Shown: one piece after another, positions 16,216 to 25,848 of the stretch | How positions within the stretch are numbered: position 1 is the stretch's first letter | Layout of the letters: each line of letters opens with the position of its first letter | Assembly (NCBI RefSeq): GCF_001936595.1 | Contig: NZ_MLBG01000011.1 | Coordinates: 1-64,000 of the forward strand | Direction: 5' to 3' | Source: Desulfovibrio sp. DV | GTDB taxonomy: Bacteria; Desulfobacterota; Desulfovibrionia; Desulfovibrionales; Desulfovibrionaceae | DNA: 64,000 nt | The notes under the pieces: generated by a model | Told to the model about the DNA's origin: nothing | Databases searched by the model: none | Seen by the model: only the letters and a program-made list of their open reading frames with translations | Position numbers and translations under genes: made by a program

Positions 16216-18801
16216 TCAGGCCCGGGGCCTGCGCCGGCCCGCCCAGGCCCGGGCGATGGTTTGGCGCAGGGCCTCGAAGTCCACGGGTTTGGCCAGGTAG
16301 GCGTCCATGCCGCAGGCCAGGAAACGCTCCTCGTCGCCCTTCATGGCGTGGGCGGTCAGGGCGATGATGGGGATGCCGGCCGGCCCGTGTTCCATGGCCC
16401 GGATAGAGCGGGTGGCCGCCTCGCCGTCCATGACCGGCATCCGGATATCCATGAGCACTACATCAAATCGCTGGCGGGCGAGCAGTTGCAAGGCCACCTG
16501 CCCATTTTCCGCCATGACGGCCACATGCCCCATCTTGTCCAGGAACTTGCCCATGGTGATCTGGTTGATGCGTTCGTCCTCGACCACAAGCACGGTCAGG
16601 CCGCCGGCCAGCCCGACAGCGGCATCGGCCTCCGGGGCCTGTTCCCCACGGCCTTGCCGGATGGTGTCCGGCCCGGCCGGGCGGCCCACCCGCACCGTGA
16701 GATAAAAGGTCGTGCCCTGGCCCACCGTGCTGTCCACGCACACGCAGCCGCCAAGCAGCCCGACAAAGCGCTGCACAATGGCCAGCCCCAGTCCCAGTCC
16801 GCCGTATTGCCGGGCCAGCCCATCGTCCACCTGGCTAAACCGGTTAAAGACATAGCCGATCTTGTCGTCGGCAATGCCCGGACCGGTGTCGGACACCATG
16901 AAAAGCAGCGTCCAGCCGCCATTGGCCGGGCGCACCGGCAGCGGCCCGGCCCATAGTTCGATGCGCCCGGAGCGCGTGAACTTCGCGGCGTTGCCCACAA
17001 GATTGAACAGAATCTGGCGCAGCCGGCCCTCATCGGTCACCACCGCCTCGGGCATCCCCTCGTCCACCACCACGTCCATGGCCAGTCCGCGTTCGCGCAC
17101 GGCCGCAGTGAAAATGCCGGCCACCGACGGCAGCAGGCGGCCCGGGTCCACCTCCTCCTGGCACAGCACCACCTTGCCGGCCTCGATGCGGGCGATGTCC
17201 AGGATGTCGTTTAGGATGGTGAGCAGCTTGCGCGAGGACTCCAGGGCAATGGAGACGATTTCCGCCTGCTCCGGGGGCAGGCTCAGGCTGCTTTGCATCT
17301 GCAACATGCCCATGATGCCATTGAGCGGCGTTCGCACTTCATGGCTCATGGTGGCCAAGAACTGGGTCTTGGCCCGATTAGCCGCCTCGGCCGCTTCCCG
17401 GGCCGCCTCAATGGCTTCCTCGGACCGCTTGCGCCCGGTCACGTCGCGGTTGCTGCCGCGCCGGCCAAGAAAGGTGCCGTCCGGGGCGAAGATGGCCCGG
17501 CAGCAGTGTTCGATCCACACGAGGCTGCCGTCACGGCGGATGATGCGAAAATTGAGGGTGCACATGTCCGGGGTGGCCTCGGTGGCCACACGCATGTGCG
17601 CGGCGATGATCGGGCGGTCCTCGGGAGGGGCGATGGACACGAGAAAGTGCGGATCGTCCAGAAACCGCTCGGGCGGATAGCCGGTGATGCGCCGGCAAGC
17701 CGGGGCCACCCACTCAAACCGCCCGTCCGGGGCGATCCAGTATTCCCAGTCGTAGGTGAAGTCGGCAATGGAGCGAAAGCGTTCCTCGGAACGGTACAAG
17801 GCCGAAACATCCTTGCCGATGGCGAAATAGGCCGGTTTTCCGGCCCAGACGCCGCGCACAACCCGGGTTTCCATGGCCACGCGTTCCCCCTGGCTGGTCA
17901 GCATGGGGACGCCAAGCGTTGCCACCTCGCCTTCGGCCAGACTCTCCATGCGCTGGCGGATGCTCGTGCCGCCGGAGGCCTCATACAGCAAGAGCAGGCC
18001 CTGCCCGGCCAGCTCGGCCTCTGTATACCCCAGCCGGGCACACAGGACCGGGTTGGCCTTTATAATGTTGCCGCTCGTGGAAACGACCAGGAAGCAGGCA
18101 TCCACGGTGTCGTAAAAGGCCTGGAAATTGGCCACCTTTTCCGACAGCTCGCCGTAAGAGCGGGCCAGCTCCCCGGACATGCGGTTAAACGCCGCCGCCA
18201 CCCGGCCCAGTTCGTCATTGCCGACCAGCGGCACCGTGCCCCCGAAACGGCCCCGGCCCATGGCTTCGGAGGCAGCGACCAGCCCGCCAAGCTGGCGGGT
18301 GAGCCAGGAGCCGAGCAGCCAGGAAAAGACCGCTGACAGGGCCATGCCGGCCAGACCGGTGGTCAGGGCCTTTTGCCGGGCCGCGGCGAGTATGGCATCG
18401 AGGGAGGTGTCGCAAAGGACCACCGAGGTCCAGCCGAAAAGGACGCCGCTTTCGCTGATGTCGGCCCTGGCCTGGGTTGTCTCGCAGGCATCGACGGCCG
18501 CGACCGGGGCGGCATCGTCGCTGCGGGCCAGGACGCCCAGCCGGCTGCTGCCCACTTCGACAAACAGGATGCCCGGATCCCGGGCCAGGGTGTCCACCTG
18601 GCCCTGCAGGCCGGCCAGATTCATGGTGAGCAGATCGGCTTTGGCAGCGGTGGCAAACAGTCCGGCCATGGCGGTTGCCCGTTTGCCAAGCTGCTCACGG
18701 GTCGAACCGCGCAGGGATTCAAGTTCGCCGGCAATAAGAAAGCACAGCAAGGCCGCCTCAATGGCTGCGATGCCAAGAATGGTCTTCAGACGAAAGGTCA
18801 T
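16216..18801 (-). CDS. Transmembrane HAMP-PAS-PAS hybrid histidine kinase
   Basis: 861 residues. Two membrane helices (about 7-25 and 148-168) bracket a periplasmic sensor region. A HAMP segment (about 170-222), two PAS domains (about 228-340 and 345-465), a dimerisation domain with His487 in TMSHEVRTPLNG, an ATPase domain (GLGLGLAIV) and a receiver with Asp785 in LMDIRMPVMDG follow. The start overlaps the stop of the upstream gene (ATGA), so it is co-translated with a PhnD-like binding protein. That arrangement suggests the binding protein delivers the signal to the periplasmic domain, as in other binding-protein-dependent kinases. The output partner is not adjacent. Confidence 0.93.
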   Translation of the reverse strand: MTFRLKTILGIAAIEAALLCFLIAGELESLRGSTREQLGKRATAMAGLFATAAKADLLTMNLAGLQGQVDTLARDPGILFVEVGSSRLGVLARSDDAAPVAAVDACETTQARADISESGVLFGWTSVVLCDTSLDAILAAARQKALTTGLAGMALSAVFSWLLGSWLTRQLGGLVAASEAMGRGRFGGTVPLVGNDELGRVAAAFNRMSGELARSYGELSEKVANFQAFYDTVDACFLVVSTSGNIIKANPVLCARLGYTEAELAGQGLLLLYEASGGTSIRQRMESLAEGEVATLGVPMLTSQGERVAMETRVVRGVWAGKPAYFAIGKDVSALYRSEERFRSIADFTYDWEYWIAPDGRFEWVAPACRRITGYPPERFLDDPHFLVSIAPPEDRPIIAAHMRVATEATPDMCTLNFRIIRRDGSLVWIEHCCRAIFAPDGTFLGRRGSNRDVTGRKRSEEAIEAAREAAEAANRAKTQFLATMSHEVRTPLNGIMGMLQMQSSLSLPPEQAEIVSIALESSRKLLTILNDILDIARIEAGKVVLCQEEVDPGRLLPSVAGIFTAAVRERGLAMDVVVDEGMPEAVVTDEGRLRQILFNLVGNAAKFTRSGRIELWAGPLPVRPANGGWTLLFMVSDTGPGIADDKIGYVFNRFSQVDDGLARQYGGLGLGLAIVQRFVGLLGGCVCVDSTVGQGTTFYLTVRVGRPAGPDTIRQGRGEQAPEADAAVGLAGGLTVLVVEDERINQITMGKFLDKMGHVAVMAENGQVALQLLARQRFDVVLMDIRMPVMDGEAATRSIRAMEHGPAGIPIIALTAHAMKGDEERFLACGMDAYLAKPVDFEALRQTIARAWAGRRRPRA

Positions 18802-19661
18802 GGCAGCCCTGTCCGGTCCCCGGCGGCCGGCGGCAGGCCGAGAAGCCGGCGCACATCGTTCCAGTCGGCGTCCTCGCCGGCCTCGAAGCCGCGAAACTGC
18901 ATCCGGGTGAGCACGTCACGCCCCTGGGGCGAGTCGGCCATGGCCACCAGCGCCGCCCTGAGCCGGGCCACGGCCGCCGCCGGCACCCGGGAATGGGCCG
19001 CCAGCGGATGCGGCGTGTACGGCGGCGACTCCCAGAGGATGCGCAACGCCTGGCGAATCTCCTCCGGGCTCTTGTCGTAGGCGCGCCGGATGCCGCCGCC
19101 GGCAGGATAAAAGCCCCGGGCCACGGCCAGGTAGACCGAGTCATGGGTGGAGACGTAGGCCGGCGTCACCGCAATGCCCCGGGCCTTGAACTCGGCCAGG
19201 GGCAACATGGCGGCGGCAAAGGCCCGGGGGGCTGGAAAGGCCAGGGTCGCCCCGGCCAGATCGTCGAGGGTCCTGACCGGACTGCTGCTTGGAACCACGA
19301 CCAGCCCCTGCAACCGCTCGCCTGATTCCCGGGCAAAGGCACGATACCCGGACGCGATGCTTCGCTGCACATAGTCAGCCGGATTGCAGTAGACGATGTC
19401 GTAGCGGCCCGCATCCAGACGCACTTCAAAGGTGGGAATGTCCGTTGCCGTTTCAAAAGCCAAGGTCAAATCCGTCTCTTTTTCGAGATAGGCCAGCAAC
19501 GGAAGCCATTGCCGGGCCAAATCCACGGCGGAACGATGGGGACCTATGCCGAAAACCAGTGCCGTCTGCTGACTTGCAGCCAGGCCGGCCGGCCCCGGAA
19601 AAAGAGCCAGGGACACAATCCACAGGAACCGCCACGACCGCTTGGATATACAGCGAATCAT
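18798..19661 (-). CDS. PhnD-like periplasmic substrate-binding protein paired with a kinase
   Basis: About 287 residues. A signal peptide is followed by the PhnD-type pattern FGIGPHRSAVDLARQWLPLL, then YDIVYCNPADYVQ and the lobe-two THDSVYLAVARGFYPAGG. ABC-type phosphate/phosphonate binding proteins share this fold. No transporter genes are nearby; instead the gene overlaps a hybrid kinase by four bases, so it is more likely a signal-capturing component than an uptake protein. ATG at 19661 is better spaced from AGGA than the ATG six bases upstream. The ligand is unknown. Confidence 0.88.
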   Translation of the reverse strand: MIRCISKRSWRFLWIVSLALFPGPAGLAASQQTALVFGIGPHRSAVDLARQWLPLLAYLEKETDLTLAFETATDIPTFEVRLDAGRYDIVYCNPADYVQRSIASGYRAFARESGERLQGLVVVPSSSPVRTLDDLAGATLAFPAPRAFAAAMLPLAEFKARGIAVTPAYVSTHDSVYLAVARGFYPAGGGIRRAYDKSPEEIRQALRILWESPPYTPHPLAAHSRVPAAAVARLRAALVAMADSPQGRDVLTRMQFRGFEAGEDADWNDVRRLLGLPPAAGDRTGLP

Positions 19662-19883
19662 CCCCATATTCCTGGAATATTCAGAGGGGCAAGAAAGAAT
19701 GGGCGGTTCATCCTCACTCCTGTAAAGATTGTGAACGCCATTTATAAATATGTTTACTCACTACAATACCCCACCGGTTTGCATCCGGCAAGGCTCCCCC
19801 GGCCGGCCATTGCCCACAAGGCCCGGCCGGTCTAGACTGGCCTGTCTGGTCGCCGACCAGGCAATCCGTACCCGGGAGTATGC

Positions 19884-21200
19884 ATGACTGCCGTGCCCTT
19901 TGAACTGCTGGCCGTTGCGGCCCTTATTGGCGCCAACGGTTTTTTTGCCATGGCCGAAATGGCCCTTGTCGCCTCGCGAAAAGCCCGGCTGGCCGCCCTG
20001 GCCGAGGCCGGCAGCCGCCGGGCCGCGGCCTGCCTGCGCCTGCTGGAGCGGCCGGAGGCCTTCCTGTCCACCGTGCAGATCGGCATCACCCTGGCCGGGG
20101 TGCTCGGCAGCGCCTACGGCGGCGCCACCCTGGCCCCGGCCCTGGCCGCCGTCCTGGCCGACGTGCCGGCCCTGGCCCCCTATGCCGAGGGCCTGTCCCT
20201 GGCCTGCGTGGTGGCCCCCATCACCCTGCTCACGCTCCTTTTCGGCGAACTGGTGCCCAAACGCCTGGCCCTGGCCCGGCCCGAACAGGTGGCCCTCATT
20301 GCCGCCCCGGTCATGGGCGGGCTCATGCTGGTCAGCCGGCCGGCGGTCTGGCTTCTGGGCGTGGCCACCCGGACATCGTTGCGCCTGCTCGGCCTTGGCG
20401 GCGGCGACGCCCCTTCGGTAACCGAGGAGGACATCCGGGGCATGCTGCTCGAAGGCCGCCACCATGGGGTTTTGGAGGATGTCGAACATGACATCATGGA
20501 ACGCCTCCTGCGGCTGGCCGACCGGCCCCTTGGCGTCATCATGACTCATCGCTCCCGGGTGGACTGGCTGGACATCGAAGCCGACGAAGCCACGCTCATG
20601 GCGCAGATGCTTGGGAGCAGCCACACCCGGTTTGCGGTGTGCCGGGGCGATTTCGACAACGTCCTTGGCGTGGTGCGGGCCCGGGACGTGCTGGCCGGGC
20701 GCATCCGCACCGGCCGCTTCGACCTGACCGCCCACCTCACCCAGCCGCAGTATCTGCCCGAGACCATGCGCGGGCTGGACCTGCTGGCCGCCTTCCGGGA
20801 AACCCCGGGCCTCAAGCTGGCCCTGGTGGTGGACGAATACGGCGAGGTGGTGGGGGTGGTGACGGTGGCCGACGTCTTTGCCGACATGGTGGGCGAATTG
20901 GCCGGCCAGGCCGGAGCGGCCGAGGCCGATCTGGTGCGCCGGCCCGACGGGTCGCTTTTGGCGGATGCGGCCACGCCCATGGACGAGGTGGCGGCGGCGC
21001 TGGGGCTGCCGCGCCCCTGGCCCGACGACTTCGCCTCCGGCACCCTGGCCGGGTTCATCTTAAGCCGCCTGGACCATATCCCGCACATCGGCGAGACCTT
21101 TACCGCCCACGAGGCCGTCTTTGAGGTGGTGGACATGGACGGCCGGCGCATCGACCGGGTGCTGGTCACGCCGCCGTCGGAAGAGGAGGAAGGCTCGTAG
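19884..21200 (+). CDS. CNNM/CBS-domain membrane protein (TlyC/CorC family)
   Basis: 438 residues. The N-terminal DUF21/CNNM membrane domain (about 1-190) has four hydrophobic segments with ANGFFAMAEMALV. It is followed by the conserved linker EEDIRGMLLEG, two CBS domains (about 215-340; RVDWLDIEADEATL and VVDEYGEVVGVVTVADVF) and a C-terminal CorC/HlyC domain ending near VLVTPP. Family members move or regulate divalent cations such as magnesium; the older name hemolysin is historical. ATG at 19884 lies downstream of CGGGAG. It converges on rpmB and shares its terminator hairpin. Confidence 0.93.
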   Translation: MTAVPFELLAVAALIGANGFFAMAEMALVASRKARLAALAEAGSRRAAACLRLLERPEAFLSTVQIGITLAGVLGSAYGGATLAPALAAVLADVPALAPYAEGLSLACVVAPITLLTLLFGELVPKRLALARPEQVALIAAPVMGGLMLVSRPAVWLLGVATRTSLRLLGLGGGDAPSVTEEDIRGMLLEGRHHGVLEDVEHDIMERLLRLADRPLGVIMTHRSRVDWLDIEADEATLMAQMLGSSHTRFAVCRGDFDNVLGVVRARDVLAGRIRTGRFDLTAHLTQPQYLPETMRGLDLLAAFRETPGLKLALVVDEYGEVVGVVTVADVFADMVGELAGQAGAAEADLVRRPDGSLLADAATPMDEVAAALGLPRPWPDDFASGTLAGFILSRLDHIPHIGETFTAHEAVFEVVDMDGRRIDRVLVTPPSEEEEGS

Positions 21201-21223
21201 CGAGGGGCGCGGACACAAAAAAA

Positions 21224-21247
21224 GACGGTCCGCCAAAGCGGACCGTC
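21224..21247. terminator. Bidirectional terminator between the CNNM gene and rpmB
   Basis: GACGGTCCGC / GCGGACCGTC with a 4-base loop. The A-run at 21217-21223 becomes a T-run on the minus strand, so this is the rpmB terminator. It can also stop readthrough from the plus strand. Confidence 0.85.
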
Positions 21248-21270
21248 AGAAAGCTTTACAACCGGACGCG

Positions 21271-21483
21271 CTAGGCGGCAGCGGTCTTGGCCACCGGCTT
21301 GATCACTGCGCCGGAACGCAGGCAGCGGGTGCACACGGTCACGGTCTTGACCTCGCCCGAGGGCAGCTGGGCGCGGACGTTCACGAGATTGGGCTCGAAA
21401 CGGCGCTTGGTCTTGTTGTTGGCGTGGCTGACATTGTTGCCGCTCTGGGGCTTTTTGCCGCAATGATCGCAAATCTTGGCCAT
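21271..21483 (-). CDS. rpmB: 50S ribosomal protein L28
   Basis: 70 residues with the L28 core [19 protein letters not shown]. It carries two CxxC pairs (CDHC near residue 5, CTRC near 51), so it is the zinc-binding form. A strong GGAGGAATC precedes the ATG. It is divergent from the DUF177-rpmF operon. Confidence 0.97.
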   Translation of the reverse strand: MAKICDHCGKKPQSGNNVSHANNKTKRRFEPNLVNVRAQLPSGEVKTVTVCTRCLRSGAVIKPVAKTAAA

Positions 21484-21625
21484 TATTTGATTCCTCCGGA
21501 AACATGATTCGCGGTGTTGCCCGTCAAAAAACTCCGTGTCGGAGCCTGGGCAAACGCGCGTTTTTCACAGTGACGCAAAGAATTTTGTGAGGTACATGGG
21601 TTGGAAGACCTTGGCAAGCTTTTTC

Positions 21626-21654
21626 TTGACAAGACGACACCGAGGGTCTAGCAC
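21626..21654 (+). promoter_or_regulatory. Candidate sigma-70 promoter of the DUF177-rpmF-plsX-fab operon
   Basis: A perfect -35 TTGACA (21626-21631), a 17-base spacer and TAGCAC as a poor -10. It ends 23 bases before the DUF177 start codon, in the divergent gap with rpmB. The -10 matches at only three positions, so the call is moderate. Confidence 0.45.
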
Positions 21655-21677
21655 ACTCTTCTTCGCGAGGGGTACCC

Positions 21678-22220
21678 ATGTCCGAACTGTGGCTCGATAT
21701 CACCGACATCCCGGCAACCGGCCGGGAATTTTCTTTTTCCGACCAGTCCCTGTGGTCCGGTTCCATCGCGGAATTTGCCCTGCCCTACCGGCTGGATCTC
21801 CCGGAAACCGGCCTTGCCGCCGAGTTCACCGTGACCCCCCAGGGCCGCGGCGTGCTCCTGGCCGGCTGGCTGCGCGGGGCGCTTGTCACCCCGTGCGACC
21901 GCTGCGCCGAGGATGTCCTTTTGGCCGTGGACACGAGCTTTGACCTGTATGAAGAATTGCCCCTGGACGACGAACAGACCCTGGAACCAGGGCTTGTGCG
22001 CCGCCGCGGCAAAATATTGGAGCTTGACGCGGGCAGCCTTCTCTGGGAGCAGTTCCTGCTCGCGCTGCCGGTCAAACCGCTTTGCGATGATGACTGCCCG
22101 GGGCTGTGTCCCCGCTGCGGCGTCCGGCTGGCCGAAGGGTCCTGCGACTGCGAGACCGAGACCAGTGACCCGAGAATGGCCGTCCTGCGTAACCTGAAGG
22201 TGCCGCGCGGTTCCAATTAG
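21678..22220 (+). CDS. DUF177 (YceD-like) protein, rRNA/ribosome-linked
   Basis: 180 residues. The conserved DUF177 core is visible: CDRCAEDVLLAVDTSFDLYEE, then LDAGSLLWEQFLLALPVKPLC, and a C-terminal cysteine cluster (CPGLCPRCG, CDC) likely to bind zinc. The family sits before rpmF in most bacteria and is implicated in 23S rRNA processing or ribosome assembly. Here too rpmF follows after 67 bases. It is the first gene of the fatty-acid operon. Confidence 0.92.
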   Translation: MSELWLDITDIPATGREFSFSDQSLWSGSIAEFALPYRLDLPETGLAAEFTVTPQGRGVLLAGWLRGALVTPCDRCAEDVLLAVDTSFDLYEELPLDDEQTLEPGLVRRRGKILELDAGSLLWEQFLLALPVKPLCDDDCPGLCPRCGVRLAEGSCDCETETSDPRMAVLRNLKVPRGSN

Positions 22221-22287
22221 GCTTTGTCGCCTGTTTGTCGCGCTTTGTTTGCTAGAATTCCCAAACCCTTGATGCGAGGTAATCGCC

Positions 22288-22470
22288 ATGGCCGTTCCCA
22301 ATAGAAAAATCTCCAAGTCCCGCAAAGGCATGCGCCGCTCCCACGACCACGTTCCGGTTCCTGCGGTGGTCCTTTGCTCCTGTGGCGAGCCCAGCCTGCC
22401 CCACCGTATCTGCCCGAGCTGCGGCACCTACCGCGGTCGCCAGATGCTGCGGAAGGACGATGCCGAATAA
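22288..22470 (+). CDS. rpmF: 50S ribosomal protein L32
   Basis: 60 residues beginning MAVPNRKISKSRKGMRRSHD, the standard L32 N-terminus. CSCG and CPSC form the zinc site. GCGAGGT lies upstream of the ATG. Its last 11 bases overlap the start of plsX, coupling ribosomal and lipid gene translation as in many bacteria. Confidence 0.97.
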   Translation: MAVPNRKISKSRKGMRRSHDHVPVPAVVLCSCGEPSLPHRICPSCGTYRGRQMLRKDDAE

Positions 22471-23509
22471 CAAGCCGCGCATTGCCGTGGACGCCATGGG
22501 CGGGGATTTCGGTCCCCACGTCGTGGTGCCCGGCGCGTTGCACGCCGCCAAGGCCGGCAAGGCGGAAATCATCCTTGTCGGCGACGAGGAGAAGGTCAAG
22601 GCCCAGTTGGCGCGCTACGACGTCAAGGGTCTGCCTGTTTCCATTGTCCACGCCTCCCAGGTGGTGGAAATGGAGGAGAAGCCTTCCGAGGCCATGCGCC
22701 GCAAGAAGGATTCGTCCATTCAGGTGGCCTGCAACCTCGTGCGCGACGGCGAGGCCGACGGACTCATTTCCGCCGGCCACTCCGGAGCCACCCTGGCCTG
22801 CGCCATGTTCACCATCGGGCGCGTGCCCGGGGTGGACCGGCCGGCCATTGCCACGTTCATGCCCACCGAACGCTCCCACTGCGTCATCATCGACGTGGGA
22901 GCCAACGTGGACTGCAAGGGCTTCCACCTGCTCCAGTTCGGCGTCATGGCCTCGGTTCTGGCCAAGACCATGCTCGGCCGGGAAAACCCGACCGTTGCCC
23001 TTTTGTCCAACGGCGAAGAGTCGGGCAAGGGCAATTTGCTGGTCAAGGAAGCCTTTGACCTCTTGCGGGCCAGCTCGCTCAATTTCGTCGGCAACATCGA
23101 GGGCCGCGACCTGTTTACAGGCAACGTGGACGTGGTGGTGTGCGACGGCTTTGTGGGTAACGTGGTGGTCAAGCAGGCCGAAGGCCTGGCCTCGTCGCTT
23201 GGGCGTCTGCTCAAGGGCGAACTGCGCCGGGGCTTTTTCGGCCAGATCGGCACCATGCTGGCGCTTAACGCCCTCAAACGCTTTTCCCGGTTGGTCGACT
23301 ACGCCGAATACGGCGGAGCTCCGCTTCTGGGCCTCAAAGGCAGCTGTCTGATCTGTCACGGCGCATCCAATGCCAAGGCCATGTCCAGTGCCGTGCGCAT
23401 GGCTGCCCGCTTTGTGGAGATGGAAGCCAACTCCCATCTGTCCGAAGCCGTGGCCGCAAATATCGACTTGGCCGGCACACGCCGGCCGGCCGTCAACGAC
23501 CAACGCTGA
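22460..23509 (+). CDS. plsX: Phosphate acyltransferase PlsX
   Basis: 349 residues. IAVDAMGGDFGP at the N-terminus and LSNGEESGKGN further on are the PlsX signatures. The enzyme makes acyl-phosphate from acyl-ACP for phospholipid synthesis, acting at the membrane surface. The start at 22460 is chosen because MPNNKPRIAVDAMGG matches the family N-terminus and GGAAGGA precedes it; longer in-frame extensions would run far into rpmF. fabH follows 14 bases later. Confidence 0.96.
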   Translation: MPNNKPRIAVDAMGGDFGPHVVVPGALHAAKAGKAEIILVGDEEKVKAQLARYDVKGLPVSIVHASQVVEMEEKPSEAMRRKKDSSIQVACNLVRDGEADGLISAGHSGATLACAMFTIGRVPGVDRPAIATFMPTERSHCVIIDVGANVDCKGFHLLQFGVMASVLAKTMLGRENPTVALLSNGEESGKGNLLVKEAFDLLRASSLNFVGNIEGRDLFTGNVDVVVCDGFVGNVVVKQAEGLASSLGRLLKGELRRGFFGQIGTMLALNALKRFSRLVDYAEYGGAPLLGLKGSCLICHGASNAKAMSSAVRMAARFVEMEANSHLSEAVAANIDLAGTRRPAVNDQR

Positions 23510-23523
23510 GACGGTTCCCCTTC

Positions 23524-24513
23524 ATGACACAAGATTTTTTCATTCGCGGCCTGGGTTTTTATGTGCCGGAAACGGTGGTCACCAATGCCGATCTGGAAAA
23601 GATCGTCGATACCACCGATGAGTGGATCACCACCCGCACCGGCATCCGGGAGCGCCGCGTGGCTGCTCCGGGCGAAGCCTCTTCGGATCTGGCCCTGGGC
23701 GCGGCCAAGGCCGCCCTGGCCGATGCCGGGATGGTTGCCGACGAGCTGACCCACATCCTGGTCTATACCCTCACCCCGGATTTCTACTGCCCGCCGACCG
23801 CCTGCCTGCTCGAAGAAAAGCTCGGCATCCGGGGTCGGTTCGCCCAGGACCTGAATGCCGCCTGCTCCGGCTTTGTCTACGGCCTGGAAACGGCCCGGTC
23901 GATCGTGGCCCTGCACCCCGAAGCCAAGGTGCTCCTGTGCGCCGCCGAAGTGCTCACCTCGCGCACCAACTGGGCTGACCGGCGCACCTGCGTCCTTTTC
24001 GGCGACGGCGCCAGCGCCGCCATCATCGCCGGCACGCAGGGGAAAGGCTCGGCCCGCATCGTCGACGCCCGCCTGTACAGCGACGGGTCCCTTGGCCACC
24101 TGCTGACGGTCAAGGGCGGCGGTTCGGCCGCACCCTTGAAGCTCGGCGACGTGGTCGATGAAAATTTCTTCGTGCAGATGGCCGGCCAGGAAGTCTTCAA
24201 GCACGCGGTGCGCAACATGACCTCGGTGTGCGAGGAAGTGCTGGCTGCCGCCGGCATCGCCACCGACGGGGTGGATTTCCTCATCCCGCACCAGGCCAAC
24301 CTGCGCATCATTGACGCCGTGGCCAAAAAGCTTTCCATTCCGGCTGAGCGGTGCGTCATCACCATCGACCGCTACGGCAATTCCTCGGCCTCGTCCGTCG
24401 GCATCGCCCTGGCCGAAGCCCGGCAGACCGGACGCATCCAGCCCGGAGCCGTGGTCCTTTTGGCCGTCTTTGGCGGCGGATTCACCTGGGGCGCGTCCCT
24501 GTTGCAGTTCTAG
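23524..24513 (+). CDS. fabH: 3-oxoacyl-ACP synthase III
   Basis: 329 residues. The catalytic triad is complete: Cys114 in NAACSGFVYG, His256 in HQANLRI and Asn286 in GNSSASS. FabH condenses acetyl-CoA (or a branched starter) with malonyl-ACP to begin fatty-acid chains. It lies 14 bases after plsX in the same operon. Confidence 0.97.
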   Translation: MTQDFFIRGLGFYVPETVVTNADLEKIVDTTDEWITTRTGIRERRVAAPGEASSDLALGAAKAALADAGMVADELTHILVYTLTPDFYCPPTACLLEEKLGIRGRFAQDLNAACSGFVYGLETARSIVALHPEAKVLLCAAEVLTSRTNWADRRTCVLFGDGASAAIIAGTQGKGSARIVDARLYSDGSLGHLLTVKGGGSAAPLKLGDVVDENFFVQMAGQEVFKHAVRNMTSVCEEVLAAAGIATDGVDFLIPHQANLRIIDAVAKKLSIPAERCVITIDRYGNSSASSVGIALAEARQTGRIQPGAVVLLAVFGGGFTWGASLLQF

Positions 24514-24775
24514 TCCCGGCCGGGCGCGGCCCGTCCGGCGGACAATTGCGGTAACGCCTTGATTGTTTTACGATTTTAGGTTCGACAGACCGTCCCGCCT
24601 GGAGCAAAGGCCGCACGCGGGACAACCGGAAAACGGGTTTGCCGTCCGGGGACGTTTCGGCTAGGGTGTCGCCCTGCCCGCCCTGGATGGGGCAATTGCC
24701 GTCCGCCTTTCCCGTAAACGATTGCGCAGCGTGCCCCGGGGCGTCCCCCCGAGGCCGGCCACAAGGAGTCAAGCC

Positions 24776-25504
24776 ATGCCTACGGCGCTTATCACCGGCG
24801 GCTCGCGCGGCATCGGCGCGGCCGTAGCCAAACGCCTCGCCGCCGACGGCTACGCTGTGGTCGTCACCTACGTCAGCAAGCCCGAAGCCGCGGCTGCCGT
24901 GGTCGACGAGATCGTCACGGCCGGCGGCATTGCCCGCGCCCTGCCGCTCGATACCGGCGACACTGCGGCCGTGGCCGCCTTTTTCGCCGAGCACATGAAA
25001 GACGCCGACCTCCACGTTCTGGTCAACAACGCCGGCATCACCCGCGACGGGCTGATCGTGCGCATGAAGGACGAGGATTTTGACGCCGTTATCCGTATCA
25101 ACCTGATCGGGGCGTTCGTCTGCCTGCGCGAGGCCGCCAAGATCATGATGAAGCGCCGCACCGGCCGTATCATCAATATCACTTCCGTGGTCGGCCAGTC
25201 CGGCAATGCCGGCCAGGCCAACTATGCCGCGGCCAAGGCGGGCCTTATCGGCCTGACCAAGTCCGCCGCCCTGGAGCTAGCCGCCCGCAACATCACGGTC
25301 AACGCCGTGGCCCCGGGCTTTGTGGAAACCGACATGACCGCTGTTTTACCCGACGCTGTCAAAGCGTCCTTTGCCGACCGTATCCCGGCCAAGCGCGCCT
25401 GCGCCCCCGGGGAGATTGCCGCTGCCGTCAGTTATCTGGCCAGCGACGACGCCGCCTACGTGACCGGCCAGGTTCTCGGTATTAACGGCGGCATGTACAT
25501 GTAA
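24776..25504 (+). CDS. fabG: 3-oxoacyl-ACP reductase
   Basis: 242 residues, a short-chain dehydrogenase with the nucleotide motif [12 protein letters not shown], and catalytic Ser, Tyr150 and Lys154 (NYAAAKAG). It reduces 3-oxoacyl-ACP with NADPH. AAGGAG precedes ATG 24776; the upstream in-frame extension has no ribosome site. A 262-base gap from fabH contains an AT-rich patch (24555-24580) that could hold a second promoter. Confidence 0.95.
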   Translation: MPTALITGGSRGIGAAVAKRLAADGYAVVVTYVSKPEAAAAVVDEIVTAGGIARALPLDTGDTAAVAAFFAEHMKDADLHVLVNNAGITRDGLIVRMKDEDFDAVIRINLIGAFVCLREAAKIMMKRRTGRIINITSVVGQSGNAGQANYAAAKAGLIGLTKSAALELAARNITVNAVAPGFVETDMTAVLPDAVKASFADRIPAKRACAPGEIAAAVSYLASDDAAYVTGQVLGINGGMYM

Positions 25505-25539
25505 CCGAAACGTCATACGGCCATTACTTGGAGGAAACC

Positions 25540-25776
25540 ATGTCTGTCGCGGAAAAAGTCAAAGAGATCATCGTGGATCAGCTTGGCGTGGACGCCGCTG
25601 AAGTGCTCCCCGAAGCCAAGTTCGTGGATGACCTGGGCGCCGACTCCCTGGATCTGACCGAACTGATCATGGCCATGGAAGAGGAGTTCGGCGTCGAAAT
25701 CTCGGATGAAGATGCCCAGCAGATCCAGAAAGTCCAGGACGCCATCTCCTTTATCGAAAAGAAAAAGGGCGAATAA
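25540..25776 (+). CDS. acpP: Acyl carrier protein
   Basis: 78 acidic residues. The phosphopantetheine site is Ser36 in [19 protein letters not shown]. It carries growing acyl chains for FabH, FabG and FabF, which surround it. An excellent GGAGGAAACC ribosome site precedes the start at 25540, in line with the high expression expected. Confidence 0.97.
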   Translation: MSVAEKVKEIIVDQLGVDAAEVLPEAKFVDDLGADSLDLTELIMAMEEEFGVEISDEDAQQIQKVQDAISFIEKKKGE

Positions 25777-25795
25777 GCCCCAAACGCCCAGTCGG

Positions 25796-25831
25796 GCCGG
25801 GGCGGCGTGCGCGTTCTCTGCCCGCCCCGGC
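25796..25831 (+). other. Hairpin between acpP and fabF
   Basis: A 10-bp perfect stem, GCCGGGGCGG / CCGCCCCGGC, with a 16-base loop and no T-run. It may protect the abundant acpP message or partly stop transcription before fabF. The role is inferred from position. Confidence 0.45.
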
Positions 25832-25848
25832 TCGCGGACGGAAGCGCC

